DNA from: CBDFHF01 sp965247565 | GTDB taxonomy: Bacteria; Pseudomonadota; Gammaproteobacteria; Methylococcales; Methylomonadaceae | Direction of reading: 5' to 3' | Assembly (NCBI GenBank): GCA_965247565.1 | Contig: CBDFHF010000003.1 | Span: 1,860,001 to 1,924,000, forward strand | Length of the DNA: 64,000 nt | Shown here: piece after piece, positions 19,559 to 29,238 of the stretch | Position numbering within the stretch: the first letter of the stretch is position 1 | Layout: each line of letters starts with the position of its first letter | The notes under the pieces: model-generated | Told to the model about the DNA's origin: nothing | Databases searched by the model: none | Seen by the model: only the letters and a program-made list of their open reading frames with translations | Position numbers and translations under genes: made by a program

Positions 19559-21789
19559 AACCGCCGGTTGGTTACTCGGTATTGATTCTATGTGCCTTGA
19601 TTCTGCTGTCATTACAGCTGATGAGTTCGGCAACACAGGAGTCATCGCAATTAAGCGCCATGTATTCCTGGCTGTTGTTGGTCAACGGCTTGGGTTCTGT
19701 CGTGTTGTTGGGGTTGGTTGGGGCTAACATTTTTTCGTTAGTTAAACAGTTAAAAAAGCGCGAAGCTGGATCACGACTGACCACGCGTATGGTGTCGTTG
19801 TTTGTGTTGCTGGCTTTAGCACCCGCTGCGATTGTGTTTTATTTTTCCATGCAGTTTTTGCATCAAGGAATTGACAGCTGGTTCAATGTAGAAATGGATC
19901 GGGCCATGGAGGATGCGTTGGAGCTTAGTCAATCGTCATTGGATCAACGCATACGTTGGCACTTAAAACAAACGCAACAATTGGCAGAAAAGCTGGCTGA
20001 TTCGTCTGAATCGCAAGCATCTATAGAGATGGAAAACCTTCGCGAGCTTTCTGGTGCGGCGGAAATGACACTGTTCTCCAGGCAAGGGCGAATTATCGCC
20101 TCAAGCAATATCAACCCCGCCGATATTTTACCTAGCCTACCGGACGAGCATACTTGGCTGCTTGTTCGGCAACACAGTGAGTTTGCTGCTTTAGCGCCAA
20201 TCAGAGAAGACGAGCTGATGATACGGATTATTATCACCGTCTCTGCCTCGGCAGAAGATCCACACTATCTACAAGCTTTATACCCGGTGCCGGTAAGAAT
20301 AGCTGATTTGGCTGATTCGGTAGAGTTTGCTTTTGGACGGTATCAGGAAATGAATTTTTTGCGAGATTCTCTAAAAATGAGTTTCTCGCTGGCGTTGTCG
20401 TTAGTATTGTTAATGAGTTTATTGGCCGCGATTTGGGTGGCGTTTATCAGTATTCGTAAAATCGTTGCGCCTGTTAAAGAGTTGGTTAAAGGTACGCAAG
20501 CGGTGGCTTCTGGTCAATATGGGCAAACGTTGCCTGTGATTGCCCAGGATGACTTGGGCTTTTTGGTGGAATCATTTAACGAAATGACCTCTCGTATTGC
20601 CAGAGCTTATGAGGAAACCAAAATAGCCGGATTTGAAGTAGAAAATCAGCGCGCTTATTTGGAAACCATCCTAGCTAATTTAACCGCTGGTGTAATCAGT
20701 TTCGACGCGGAGTTTAGAATTCGCACCGCCAATCAGGCGGCATATCGAATTTTTCGTATTCATGTTAGTCAATTTGTTGGGCAGACTTTTCTGGAGTTGG
20801 CGCAAGCAAATGCGGAACTGGCCGAGCCGCTTAAATCAATTCAGCGGTTACTGGAACAGGCTGACGAAATTTGGCAGCAACGCCTTGCTTTTCTTGGTCA
20901 CAATGGTCGCCAAGAATTGTTATGCAGGGGTACTCCGTTGTTTTCTCAGGAGGGGCGCCGAGTTGGATCTGTTGTGGTATTTGATGATGTAACTGATTTA
21001 ATACAGGCACAAAAAAATGCAGCATGGGGTGAAGTGGCCAGGAGGTTAGCGCATGAAATTAAAAATCCACTCACTCCGATTCAATTATCAGCAGAGCGAT
21101 TACAACACAAGTTATCTGCTAAATTAGATACGACTGATGCCGATATGTTGCAGCGATCCACCCGGACTATCGTTCAACAGGTTGAAGCCATGAAAGAAAT
21201 GGTGGATGATTTTTCCGAATACGCCAAACCATCCAAAAAACAAACCACCAGCATCGATTTGCCAGCCTTGGTGCGAGAGGTGTTGGCGCTGTATGTGTTA
21301 AAGTCAGGTGTTAGCTTTAATGCGGATTATGAAGCTGGGACATTATTCATTAAAGGAGATCCAGTTAATATTCGACAAGTGCTTCATAACCTGATTAAAA
21401 ATGCCTTAGAGGCGGTTGATGCTCAAGGGCATATTGAAATTACTGTTCATAGAGTGCAGAAGAATGGTGCTGATTTTATAGAAATGGCTATTTACGATGA
21501 TGGGCCCGGTATTAAAGATGATCAAATTGAGCAGATTTTTGAGCCCTATGTGACGACTAAAGCAAAAGGCACGGGCTTGGGTTTGGCGATAGTAAAAAAA
21601 ATAGTTGAGGAACATGGCGGGGCAATATGGGTAGATACCAAGCGTCGCATGCTAGAGACAGAGGTCGCATTTGACTTTGATAGTGGCAGGTATGCTTCTA
21701 CCTTATCAGATTCAGAAATGTCGCAATCGATGGGCAACCGATGCACGCACACGGGAGCAGGTTTTATCATTCAACTTCCGGCAATTTAA
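19531..21789 (+). CDS. ntrY: NtrY-type sensor histidine kinase
   Basis: 752 residues. Three or four N-terminal membrane helices, a periplasmic segment (about 105-275), a helix near 285-305, HAMP (about 306-360, IVAPVKELVKGTQAV), PAS (about 380-485), HisKA with the phospho-accepting His in RRLAHEIKNPLTP (about 508), and an ATPase domain with N-box NLIKNALEAVD, DDGPGI and GTGLGLAIV. This is the architecture of NtrY, which senses redox or nitrogen-related cues in other bacteria. It is followed 24 bases later by its cognate regulator. The tail has an unusual roughly 30-residue insertion between the G2 box and the last strand (DSGRYASTLSDSEMSQS). Confidence 0.93.
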   Translation: MDVMALTKIKPPVGYSVLILCALILLSLQLMSSATQESSQLSAMYSWLLLVNGLGSVVLLGLVGANIFSLVKQLKKREAGSRLTTRMVSLFVLLALAPAAIVFYFSMQFLHQGIDSWFNVEMDRAMEDALELSQSSLDQRIRWHLKQTQQLAEKLADSSESQASIEMENLRELSGAAEMTLFSRQGRIIASSNINPADILPSLPDEHTWLLVRQHSEFAALAPIREDELMIRIIITVSASAEDPHYLQALYPVPVRIADLADSVEFAFGRYQEMNFLRDSLKMSFSLALSLVLLMSLLAAIWVAFISIRKIVAPVKELVKGTQAVASGQYGQTLPVIAQDDLGFLVESFNEMTSRIARAYEETKIAGFEVENQRAYLETILANLTAGVISFDAEFRIRTANQAAYRIFRIHVSQFVGQTFLELAQANAELAEPLKSIQRLLEQADEIWQQRLAFLGHNGRQELLCRGTPLFSQEGRRVGSVVVFDDVTDLIQAQKNAAWGEVARRLAHEIKNPLTPIQLSAERLQHKLSAKLDTTDADMLQRSTRTIVQQVEAMKEMVDDFSEYAKPSKKQTTSIDLPALVREVLALYVLKSGVSFNADYEAGTLFIKGDPVNIRQVLHNLIKNALEAVDAQGHIEITVHRVQKNGADFIEMAIYDDGPGIKDDQIEQIFEPYVTTKAKGTGLGLAIVKKIVEEHGGAIWVDTKRRMLETEVAFDFDSGRYASTLSDSEMSQSMGNRCTHTGAGFIIQLPAI

Positions 21790-21813
21790 TTATTTGGAAA
21801 AGTGTAAAAATCA

Positions 21814-23175
21814 ATGAATACACAAACAGCTTATATTTTAGTGGTCGACGATGAACCGGATATCCGCCGTTTGGTTTGCGAAATCCTTGAAGATGAGGGT
21901 TATCAGGTTGCTTCAGCGGAAAATGCCGCGGAAGCGAGGGATTTAAAAAAGTCTAAAGCTCCCAACCTCATTTTGCTGGATATTTGGATGCCAGATACTG
22001 ATGGTATAACGCTACTTAAAGAGTGGGTCGCTGAAAAAAATCGGCTTTGCCCGGTTGTAATGATGTCCGGTCATGGCTCGGTGGAGGCAGCTGTTGAAGC
22101 GACTCGCTTAGGTGCCTATGATTTTCTTGAAAAACCGCTATCAATGGCCAAGTTATTGTTGATCGTGGAAAGAGCGTTGGAGGCAAGTCATCTGCAGATC
22201 GAAAATGCTGGGCTTAAACAGCAATTGGCGGCTGATATTGAGCCAATTGGCAAGAGCGCCACTGTGGCTAGAGCTAAGGATCAATTAAAGCGCTTAGCGC
22301 AACATGATGCGCGAGTGTTGTTTTGCGGAGAGGCGGGTGTTGGCAAAGAAACTTATGCTCGCTATCTACACAATAACAGCTCGCATCGGGAAGGGCCTTT
22401 CGTGCATGTGTCTGTGGGTAGTATCTCGCCGGAAAATTCAGCGGTTGAGTTTTTTGGTAAAGAGGATGGTAGTCATATCTACCCCGGCTTGTTAGAGCGG
22501 GCGAATAAGGGAACTTTGTTTTTGGGCGAAATTGGAGGCATGGATAAGGAAACTCAGCTAAGGTTGTTGAGCGCCTTGGAATCAAGCTCTTTTTTGCGCA
22601 TTAACGGTAGCCAACCGGTTCAGGTCGATGTTCGGGTGGTCGCTTCGACGCGGACGTCTTTGGATGAAGAGGTTAGGGCGGGCCGATTTCGCCAGGATTT
22701 ATATTATCTGCTTAACGAAGTTACCCTAGATATTCAGCCGCTTAGAGAGCACAGTGAGGACGTGCCAGGGTTATTGAGTTTTTATGTGGATTATTTCGTT
22801 AGTCAAGATAAGTTGGCGTTTCGGCGTTTTTCGATGGCGGCGCAAAATTTTTTAAGAAATTACAGTTGGCGTGGCAACATAAGAGAATTAAAAAACTTAG
22901 TGCAGCGACTAATGATTTTAGGCGTTGGCGAAGACATCGAATTAGACGAGGTGAAATTGGCTTTAGGCTCGGTTGGGACTGATGTGGCTAGTTTGTCCTC
23001 AGTTCCCGAGTTTTACAATTTGCCTCTAAAAGAAGCCAGAGATCACTTTGAAAAAGCCTACCTAGAATATCACTTTGAAAAAACGGGCGGCAGTGTTGCT
23101 AAATTGTCGGCAGCTGTTGGTATGGAGCGAACCCATCTTTATCGAAAATTGCATTCACTCAATATTAAATTATGA
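21814..23175 (+). CDS. ntrX: NtrX-type response regulator with a degenerate sigma-54 activator domain
   Basis: 453 residues. A receiver domain (about 1-125; phospho-Asp in LILLDIWMPDTDG, about residue 55) is followed by an AAA+ domain (about 150-380) and a Fis-type HTH (GGSVAKLSAAVGMERTHLY, about 425-445). Walker A (FCGEAGVGKETYA) and the arginine-finger region (RFRQDLYYLLNEV) remain. The GAFTGA loop that contacts sigma-54 is missing: after AVEFFGKEDGSH the chain goes straight to IYPGLLERANKG. Walker B reads LFLGEIGGM instead of LFLDEIGDM. It probably binds DNA but may not open sigma-54 promoters. Confidence 0.92.
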   Translation: MNTQTAYILVVDDEPDIRRLVCEILEDEGYQVASAENAAEARDLKKSKAPNLILLDIWMPDTDGITLLKEWVAEKNRLCPVVMMSGHGSVEAAVEATRLGAYDFLEKPLSMAKLLLIVERALEASHLQIENAGLKQQLAADIEPIGKSATVARAKDQLKRLAQHDARVLFCGEAGVGKETYARYLHNNSSHREGPFVHVSVGSISPENSAVEFFGKEDGSHIYPGLLERANKGTLFLGEIGGMDKETQLRLLSALESSSFLRINGSQPVQVDVRVVASTRTSLDEEVRAGRFRQDLYYLLNEVTLDIQPLREHSEDVPGLLSFYVDYFVSQDKLAFRRFSMAAQNFLRNYSWRGNIRELKNLVQRLMILGVGEDIELDEVKLALGSVGTDVASLSSVPEFYNLPLKEARDHFEKAYLEYHFEKTGGSVAKLSAAVGMERTHLYRKLHSLNIKL

Positions 23176-23225
23176 TAATAAGTGTTATCATCAGCGCAGT
23201 GATCACAATAAGATGACAAATAAGG

Positions 23226-23254
23226 TTGAACAGTAATCTTATTTTTAGTAGAAT
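23226..23254 (+). promoter_or_regulatory. Sigma-70 promoter for rplM-rpsI
   Basis: TTGAAC (-35, 23226-23231) and TAGAAT (-10, 23249-23254) with a 17-base spacer, about 43 bases before the rplM start. Read directly from sequence; activity inferred. Confidence 0.7.
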
Positions 23255-23297
23255 CCTCGCTCTTTTATTGAGCCTTTAACAGAAAGACTAAGTAACG

Positions 23298-23726
23298 ATG
23301 AAAACATTTAGTGCAAAGCCAGCGGAAGTTAAGCGCGATTGGTACGTGGTTGATGCAGAAGGAAAAACGCTTGGTCGTTTAGCTTCTGAGATTGCGCGCC
23401 GTCTTCGTGGTAAACATAAGCCCGTCTATACTCCACATGTTGATACTGGAGATTACATTATTGTTGTTAACGCGGAAAAAATCGGCGTTACTGGTAATAA
23501 AGAAAAAGATAAATTATATCAACATCATACCGGCTATATCGGGAATTTAAAAACCGTTAGCTTGGGCAAATTAAGAAAAACATTCCCTGATCGTATTTTA
23601 ACAACGGCAGTAAAGGGCATGTTGCCAAATAACCCACTGGGTCGTGCGATGTTCAAGAAATTGAAAGTTTATGCAGGTCCTGAACACGATCATCAGGCCC
23701 AACAGCCAAAAGTTTTAGTATTATAA
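23298..23726 (+). CDS. rplM: 50S ribosomal protein L13
   Basis: 142 residues, the normal length. Conserved L13 segments are seen: KRDWYVVDAEGKTLGRLASE, GKHKPVYTPHVDTGDYIIVV and MLPNNPLGRAMFKKLKVYAG. It is first in the usual rplM-rpsI operon, with 11 bases to rpsI. Confidence 0.98.
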   Translation: MKTFSAKPAEVKRDWYVVDAEGKTLGRLASEIARRLRGKHKPVYTPHVDTGDYIIVVNAEKIGVTGNKEKDKLYQHHTGYIGNLKTVSLGKLRKTFPDRILTTAVKGMLPNNPLGRAMFKKLKVYAGPEHDHQAQQPKVLVL

Positions 23727-23737
23727 GCGAGTAGACC

Positions 23738-24133
23738 ATGGCAGCAGCAGCACAGTATTATGGAACAGGTCGTCGTAAAAGTGCGATAGCTCGCGTTTAT
23801 GCGACTGCAGGCACGGGAAAAATTACGATTAACACAAAAACCATCGAAGAATATTTTGGTCGGAAGACCGATCAAATGGTTTCCCGTCAACCTCTTGAAT
23901 GCGTTGAACTGGTTGGCAAGTTTGATGTTAATGTAATTGTTAAAGGCGGCGGTCCTTCTGGTCAAGCTGGCGCTATCCGTCACGGGTTGACACGCGCTCT
24001 GATGGAGTATGACGAAACATTAAGGCCTGTCTTAAGAAAAGCGGGTTACGTTACCAGAGACTCTCGTATTGTCGAACGTAAAAAAGTTGGTTTGCACAAA
24101 GCCAGAAAACGCCCTCAATACTCTAAACGTTAA
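23738..24133 (+). CDS. rpsI: 30S ribosomal protein S9
   Basis: 131 residues, ending in the conserved basic tail KKVGLHKARKRPQYSKR that reaches the ribosomal P site. YYGTGRRKSAIARVY and GGGPSGQAGAIRHG are family hallmarks. A strong terminator follows about 45 bases downstream. Confidence 0.98.
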   Translation: MAAAAQYYGTGRRKSAIARVYATAGTGKITINTKTIEEYFGRKTDQMVSRQPLECVELVGKFDVNVIVKGGGPSGQAGAIRHGLTRALMEYDETLRPVLRKAGYVTRDSRIVERKKVGLHKARKRPQYSKR

Positions 24134-24178
24134 TCGCTCAATCAATATGGGCGACTCTGTGTTGCTCATAATGAATAG

Positions 24179-24212
24179 AAGGGCTTCATTCGAAAGGATG
24201 AAGCCCTTTTTT
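24179..24212 (+). terminator. Rho-independent terminator after rpsI
   Basis: GGGCTTCAT (24181-24189) pairs with ATGAAGCCC (24198-24206) and is followed by a run of six T residues. Confidence 0.92.
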
Positions 24213-24241
24213 ATAGTTGAAATTATTTATCCAGGTTAAGC

Positions 24242-24973
24242 GTGAACATATCCATTGTAGTGCCTGTTCATAACGAAGCTGACAATATCAAGCCTTTAAT
24301 TAGAGAAATTGTCGCAGCAATGCGCCAAGCCGAAGCTTTCGAGATTATCTATGTTGATGATGGCAGTTCGGATGGCACGGCAGAGATACTGCAAAGTGCA
24401 GCGCAAGAGATTGCAGTCTTACGCGTCATTAAACATAGTCGGGGCTGTGGCCAAAGTACCGCCATCTATACAGGCGTGAAAGCGGCAAATCATCCCGTCA
24501 TTGCGACGCTCGATGGCGATGGCCAAAACGATCCCGAAGACATACCTCGATTATATGAAGTTTTAATCCAGCGCCAGTCTGAAATGGCTAATTTGTCGAT
24601 GGTAGCAGGCTGGAGAAACAAGCGTTACGATTCTGCCTGGCGATTATTCTCCTCAAAAGTGGCTAATGGCGTGCGCTCTCGATTGCTCGGAGACAACACG
24701 CCAGATACCGGCTGTGGATTGAAAGTGTTTCTAAGAGATAAATTTTTAGAACTACCGTATTTTGACCATATGCATCGTTTTTTACCTGCACTAATTTTAA
24801 GAGCAGGCGGACAGGTCATTTCTGAACCGGTTAAGCACCGGTCAAGAAGTCATGGCAGCTCAAACTATGGAACCTTGGATAGGCTTTGGGCTGGAATAAT
24901 TGATTTAGGTGGTGTAATTTGGTTGCAAAAGCGAGCAAAACTAGCAGAGGCAAAAGAGTGTGACTATCGATAA
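24242..24973 (+). CDS. Family 2 glycosyltransferase (polyprenyl-phosphate sugar transferase type)
   Basis: 243 residues from a GTG start. GT-A fold: N-terminal ISIVVPVHNEADNI, the DD motif in IIYVDDGSSDGT and ATLDGDGQNDPEDI, and the later RSRSHGSSNYG typical of dolichol/undecaprenyl-phosphate mannose synthase-like enzymes. No C-terminal membrane helices. It overlaps the LAB_N gene by 14 bases and is followed by an ArnT-like GT39, a set that suggests loading a sugar onto undecaprenyl phosphate for transfer to a glycolipid such as lipid A. Confidence 0.9.
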   Translation: MNISIVVPVHNEADNIKPLIREIVAAMRQAEAFEIIYVDDGSSDGTAEILQSAAQEIAVLRVIKHSRGCGQSTAIYTGVKAANHPVIATLDGDGQNDPEDIPRLYEVLIQRQSEMANLSMVAGWRNKRYDSAWRLFSSKVANGVRSRLLGDNTPDTGCGLKVFLRDKFLELPYFDHMHRFLPALILRAGGQVISEPVKHRSRSHGSSNYGTLDRLWAGIIDLGGVIWLQKRAKLAEAKECDYR

Positions 24974-25244
24974 AGAAACTATTTGGCTTGCCATAGGTTT
25001 TCTTGGACAGGCATTATTTTCGGCTCGATTTATTGTGCAGTGGCTGAAGAGTGAAAAAGAAAAAAAGAGTGTTTTTCCAGTAGCGTTTTGGTATTTCAGT
25101 ATTGCAGGCGGCATTACACTGTTGGCGTATGCAATCTATCGACAAGATCCGGTCTTTATAGTCGGTCAGCTAACCGGCTTGTTTATTTATTTTCGCAATC
25201 TGTATTTCATCGTTTACGAACGTAAAAATTTAACAGCTGAATAA
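24960..25244 (+). CDS. Lipid A biosynthesis N-terminal (LAB_N) domain membrane protein
   Basis: 94 residues with about three membrane helices. FLGQALFSARFIVQWLKSEK and PVAFWYFSIAGGITLL match the small LAB_N domain, which can also occur fused to LpxB or alone next to ArnT/GT2 genes. The GTG start lies inside the end of the GT2 gene. A role in handling the lipid-linked sugar is suggested by context only. Confidence 0.85.
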   Translation: MTIDKETIWLAIGFLGQALFSARFIVQWLKSEKEKKSVFPVAFWYFSIAGGITLLAYAIYRQDPVFIVGQLTGLFIYFRNLYFIVYERKNLTAE

Positions 25245-25255
25245 GCGATTATTTT

Positions 25256-26881
25256 ATGTACCAAAAACTCCCTTCCAGCTATTGGATTGTGCTTTTATGG
25301 GCAATACTTATCGGAATTAGCATAACTGTTCGCCCTTTGCTCCCGGTTGATGAAACTCGCTACGCGACCGTGGCATGGGAAATGTGGCTGAGAAATGATT
25401 TCTTAGTACCTCATCTCAATGGCGAAACCTATAGTCACAAGCCCCCCTTATTATTTTGGTTAATGCAGCTCAGCTGGTGGTTGTTGGGAGTTAACGATTG
25501 GTCATTGCGAGTTATCTCGCCACTGTTTTCGCTGGCAATTTTATTATTATCTTCTTTAGTAGCGCGGCAACTATGGCCTGATCGCAAAGCTTTGGCCGAG
25601 ATCACCCCATTTTTATTGCTGGGTTCGGTAGTGTGGATTGTTTACAGCACATTGACCATGTTCGACATGATGTTGGCGTTCTTTGTGTCGCTCGGTATTT
25701 ATAGCATCATCAAATTGGCTAACACCCGACTATCTTTAGAAGGATGGTTGTTGTTTGCGATAGCCGTAGGCGGCGGCGTATTGTCCAAAGGACCGGTTAT
25801 TTTGCTACATTTGTTGCCGGTAGCGTTATTGGCTCCGTGGTGGACTGTAAATCAAGCTCGAAAATTCACTTGGTCTCATTGGTACGCAGGTTTAGGTTTG
25901 GCTGTTTTGGCTGGTGCGTTTATTGCCTTGTGTTGGGCTGTGCCGGCTGGATTTGCCGGTGGGGAAGCCTACCAAAAAGCAATATTTTTAGGCCAAACCA
26001 GCGGGCGCTTGGTTAAATCATTTGCGCATCGCTTGCCTTGGTGGTGGTATTTTGAATTACTGCCATTGCTGCTACTGCCTTGGTTATTTTACAAGCCGTT
26101 CTGGATTGGCGTTAGAACTTTAAATTTGCAAGATCCAGGTCTGCGTTTTTGTTTGGCTTGGGTGCTGCCGGTATTTTTGGCTTTTTCTTTGGTTAGCGGT
26201 AAACGTTTGCATTATTTATTGCCACTATTGCCGTCGCTAGCTTTAGTCTTGGCAAGATCGGTCGATGGTGTTGCTAACATCAATTGGCAACGTGCCCATG
26301 TTGTTATTATGGCCGTGCTTGCGGGATTGGGTTTGTTGTTAATGTTGCTGCCGTGGCTCAATTCCTTTGTGCACTGGCGCAATGAGTTATCACTGGTTTC
26401 GCCGTTGTGGGGCGGTGTACTGTTAATAATTACGGGCGGATTAGCTGCCGCTAAAGCCCATAACATCCAAGAGTCAGTGTTTTATATAACGGTCGCGGTT
26501 ATAGCAACAATGCTAACAGCGTCAAGTGGATATTTTGCTATTAGCGCAGATCGTTACAATACCCAACCCGCAGCGCAAAAAATTGCTGAACTACGCAATG
26601 AAAACCGGCCGATAGTTTATTTTACAGGTAAATATCATGGCCAATATCAATTTACTGGAAGACTAGAGCAGCCCATCGACATAATTAGCAATTTTGAAAA
26701 ATTGCGCAGTTGGGCCGAGCAAAATCCAACAGGCTACATCATTGCCGGCTACCAGAACTCAGAAACCATATCAGATACCTTATTTGCTTACCATTATCCC
26801 AATAAAGGCCAATACATAGGTTTTCTTTCACCGTCTGCGCTAATTGCAAACCCAAACCTCAGTAAGATTTTAAGTCCATAA
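25256..26881 (+). CDS. ArnT-like glycosyltransferase family 39 membrane protein
   Basis: 541 residues with about 11-12 membrane helices. The first periplasmic loop carries LLPVDETRYATVAWEMW (family DE/DD-type catalytic acid) and LNGETYSHKPPLLFWLM, matching ArnT/PMT-type lipid-linked sugar transferases. The C-terminal soluble domain is about 100 residues. It begins 11 bases after LAB_N. It probably transfers the undecaprenyl-phosphate sugar made by the GT2 partner onto lipid A or another glycolipid in the periplasm; the sugar is unknown. Confidence 0.9.
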   Translation: MYQKLPSSYWIVLLWAILIGISITVRPLLPVDETRYATVAWEMWLRNDFLVPHLNGETYSHKPPLLFWLMQLSWWLLGVNDWSLRVISPLFSLAILLLSSLVARQLWPDRKALAEITPFLLLGSVVWIVYSTLTMFDMMLAFFVSLGIYSIIKLANTRLSLEGWLLFAIAVGGGVLSKGPVILLHLLPVALLAPWWTVNQARKFTWSHWYAGLGLAVLAGAFIALCWAVPAGFAGGEAYQKAIFLGQTSGRLVKSFAHRLPWWWYFELLPLLLLPWLFYKPFWIGVRTLNLQDPGLRFCLAWVLPVFLAFSLVSGKRLHYLLPLLPSLALVLARSVDGVANINWQRAHVVIMAVLAGLGLLLMLLPWLNSFVHWRNELSLVSPLWGGVLLIITGGLAAAKAHNIQESVFYITVAVIATMLTASSGYFAISADRYNTQPAAQKIAELRNENRPIVYFTGKYHGQYQFTGRLEQPIDIISNFEKLRSWAEQNPTGYIIAGYQNSETISDTLFAYHYPNKGQYIGFLSPSALIANPNLSKILSP

Positions 26882-26883
26882 CC

Positions 26884-29115
26884 TTACTTCCAGATGCTGA
26901 CAATATTCGTGAAGTCATCTGTCCAGGGTTTCATATCAAAATATAACGGCATTTTTTGCCACATGCCTAAACGACTAGTACTCAGCGCTGTTAAGGTCTC
27001 AGGATTTTTCGCCAGTACCACCCAATCTGTCGCCACTATCAACGGCAGTTCTTTGGTCGGTTTAAATTCTTGCAGTAATGCAGCGATATGTTGGTGTTCG
27101 GCATGAATAGAGATGACTTTCTTTAACAGCAAATGTCGGTTAGTGATGTGAAAAGCTAAAATGCCATTGGGTTTCAGTTTTTTAAAATAAAGCGTCAAGG
27201 CTTCTTCAGTTAGCAGATGTGTCGGCACCGAATCAGAGCTGAACGCATCCATCATTAATAAATCAAATTTTTGGTCCGGTTCTTTAGCCAGCGACAAACG
27301 AGCATCGCCCACGCTCATTTTGGCATTCGGAGCGCATTGGCTTAAATAAGTAAAATAATTCGGGTCACTGGCAATATCGACGACTAATGGATCTATTTCA
27401 TACAACGTCCAGCTTTGTTGCGGCTTAGCGTAACAAGCCAAAGCCCCAGCTCCCAAACCCACTACACCAATAGTCCAGCGTTCATTGACTGCATCAAATT
27501 CTTTAAACAACTGCCCCATCGGCCCTGGGCGACTGTAATAAGTTAACGGAATTCGGCTGACATCGGCGGCCAGCCGCTGCGCGCCGTGTTTGGTAGTGCC
27601 GTGAAATAACTCATGATAAGATTCCGGTTGCTGCTGCTCATTGTTTAATTCGCTAGCGCGCACAGCCAATACCCCAAAAAAAGTGCGTTCTTGGTAAAGT
27701 GTTTTGGAGGATAAACCGTGCAAACCCAGTGCTAAAAAAATCGTAGCTCCGCTGAGGCTGGCGTAAGCAATCGGGCGAGTTCTTAAAAAATAAGTGATAA
27801 CCGTCAAGCCGATCAGGCCCAGTGCGATGCCATCAAAATAGCTCAGCAAATTGTTTATGTTGGCATAAACCAGTACACCAGTAACCATCAGCAATGCCGG
27901 TAAAAGCAACTGTAGCCCATAGGTTTTCAGCGTGCCGATTAAGCCAGGCCGCAGCAACAGTGCGGCAACAATCATCAATGGGTATTCATAAATCCCATTA
28001 AAAACAAACGGCGCCACAAACGTATTAAACATGCCGCCCAACATGCCGGCAAACGACATAATCAAATAAAACCGGGTCAGATGCTGAGTATGCGGTCTGT
28101 GCTTGGCTAACTCGCCATGACAAACCATCACCGCAAAGAAAAAAGCCAGCACATGCAACACCAGATAAGCCCAGTAAGGCAAATCCGCTGGATTGATGAA
28201 GGCATAGCTAATAAAAGGAACCAGAAAGATAGGTTGCAACTTCACCATCACAGGATGGATTTTGTCATTCCATTTGGAAAACACCACCACAAAAGACAGA
28301 AGATAGACAGTGAGCGGAATAATCCACAACAGCGGCACCGAAGCAATGTCCGTACTGATAAAATTGGTCAAGCCCAACAATAAGCTGGATGGCACAAATG
28401 CCAGGGCAAACCAATGCAACTCTTGTTTAATGCTCAGGGTTTCAGACTTAGCTTGCTGTTCTTGAGCGGTTTCTGGGTATTGCCGGGATTTCCAAAGCAC
28501 CCAAGCGCAGCTGGCAATTAACAGACAAAGCAAAACATAGCCAACACTCCAGTATGACTTCTGATCGTCCAGGCCAATCGCCGGTTCCAGAATAAACGGA
28601 TAACTCAGCAAAGCAATCAAACTGCCGGTATTACTGGCGGCATACAGAAAATAAGGATCATGACTGCTTTGATGACCCACTTGCGCAAACCACTTTTGAA
28701 TTAACGGCGCGGTGGTTGATACCACAAAAAACGGTAAGCCAATGGCCAAAAATAAAGTCCAAAACAGCCAGAAAGTCGGGTCGGCGCTGGTCGGCGGTGC
28801 CGTGTTTTCAGGTAAAGCCACCGGAAGCGCTAGCAAGCTGATCAGAATAATCAAGGCATGTAACAGAATTTGCCAGTGTTGGCTCAGCTTGGTAGAAACC
28901 GCATGCGCATACAGATAACCCAAAAATAAAATACTTTGGTAAAACACCATACACGTATTCCAAACCGCCGGCGAGCCGCCCAGCAAAGGCAACAATATCT
29001 TTCCAAATAATGGTTGCAATACAAACATCAGCGAGGCACTGGTAAACAGCGTCAGCGCAAATAAAAAAATCAGGGAATATCTGTGGTCGGCTTTTGTTGC
29101 GGTTTGGTAGCTCAT
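26884..29115 (-). CDS. Fused membrane / spermidine synthase-like protein
   Basis: 743 residues. The first roughly 470 residues hold about 12 membrane helices (ASLMFVLQPLFGKILLPLLGG is the family hallmark, at about 30-50). The C-terminal 270 residues form a spermidine synthase-like Rossmann domain with GVVGLGAGALACYAKP (about 548) and MMDAFSSDSVPTHLLT (about 620). Such proteins are annotated as fused MFS/spermidine synthase; whether they make polyamines is not established. Its 3' end is convergent with the GT39 gene, 2 bases apart. Confidence 0.88.
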   Translation of the reverse strand: MSYQTATKADHRYSLIFLFALTLFTSASLMFVLQPLFGKILLPLLGGSPAVWNTCMVFYQSILFLGYLYAHAVSTKLSQHWQILLHALIILISLLALPVALPENTAPPTSADPTFWLFWTLFLAIGLPFFVVSTTAPLIQKWFAQVGHQSSHDPYFLYAASNTGSLIALLSYPFILEPAIGLDDQKSYWSVGYVLLCLLIASCAWVLWKSRQYPETAQEQQAKSETLSIKQELHWFALAFVPSSLLLGLTNFISTDIASVPLLWIIPLTVYLLSFVVVFSKWNDKIHPVMVKLQPIFLVPFISYAFINPADLPYWAYLVLHVLAFFFAVMVCHGELAKHRPHTQHLTRFYLIMSFAGMLGGMFNTFVAPFVFNGIYEYPLMIVAALLLRPGLIGTLKTYGLQLLLPALLMVTGVLVYANINNLLSYFDGIALGLIGLTVITYFLRTRPIAYASLSGATIFLALGLHGLSSKTLYQERTFFGVLAVRASELNNEQQQPESYHELFHGTTKHGAQRLAADVSRIPLTYYSRPGPMGQLFKEFDAVNERWTIGVVGLGAGALACYAKPQQSWTLYEIDPLVVDIASDPNYFTYLSQCAPNAKMSVGDARLSLAKEPDQKFDLLMMDAFSSDSVPTHLLTEEALTLYFKKLKPNGILAFHITNRHLLLKKVISIHAEHQHIAALLQEFKPTKELPLIVATDWVVLAKNPETLTALSTSRLGMWQKMPLYFDMKPWTDDFTNIVSIWK

Positions 29116-29238
29116 CGTTGTTATTCGTTGCCCTATTAGGCTTATCGTTTTTTGATGCGGCTAATGATAAAGCATTTGCTGCAAGATGGGGCAGTGGAAG
29201 ATTAAACGGCTTTTGGCGGGTAATTCTATTAACAAGAT

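Noticed and set aside
23172..23191. ATGATAA/TTATCAT palindrome after ntrX
   Set aside because: Short, no T run and no regulator link; could be chance or a weak operator for rplM, not enough to call.
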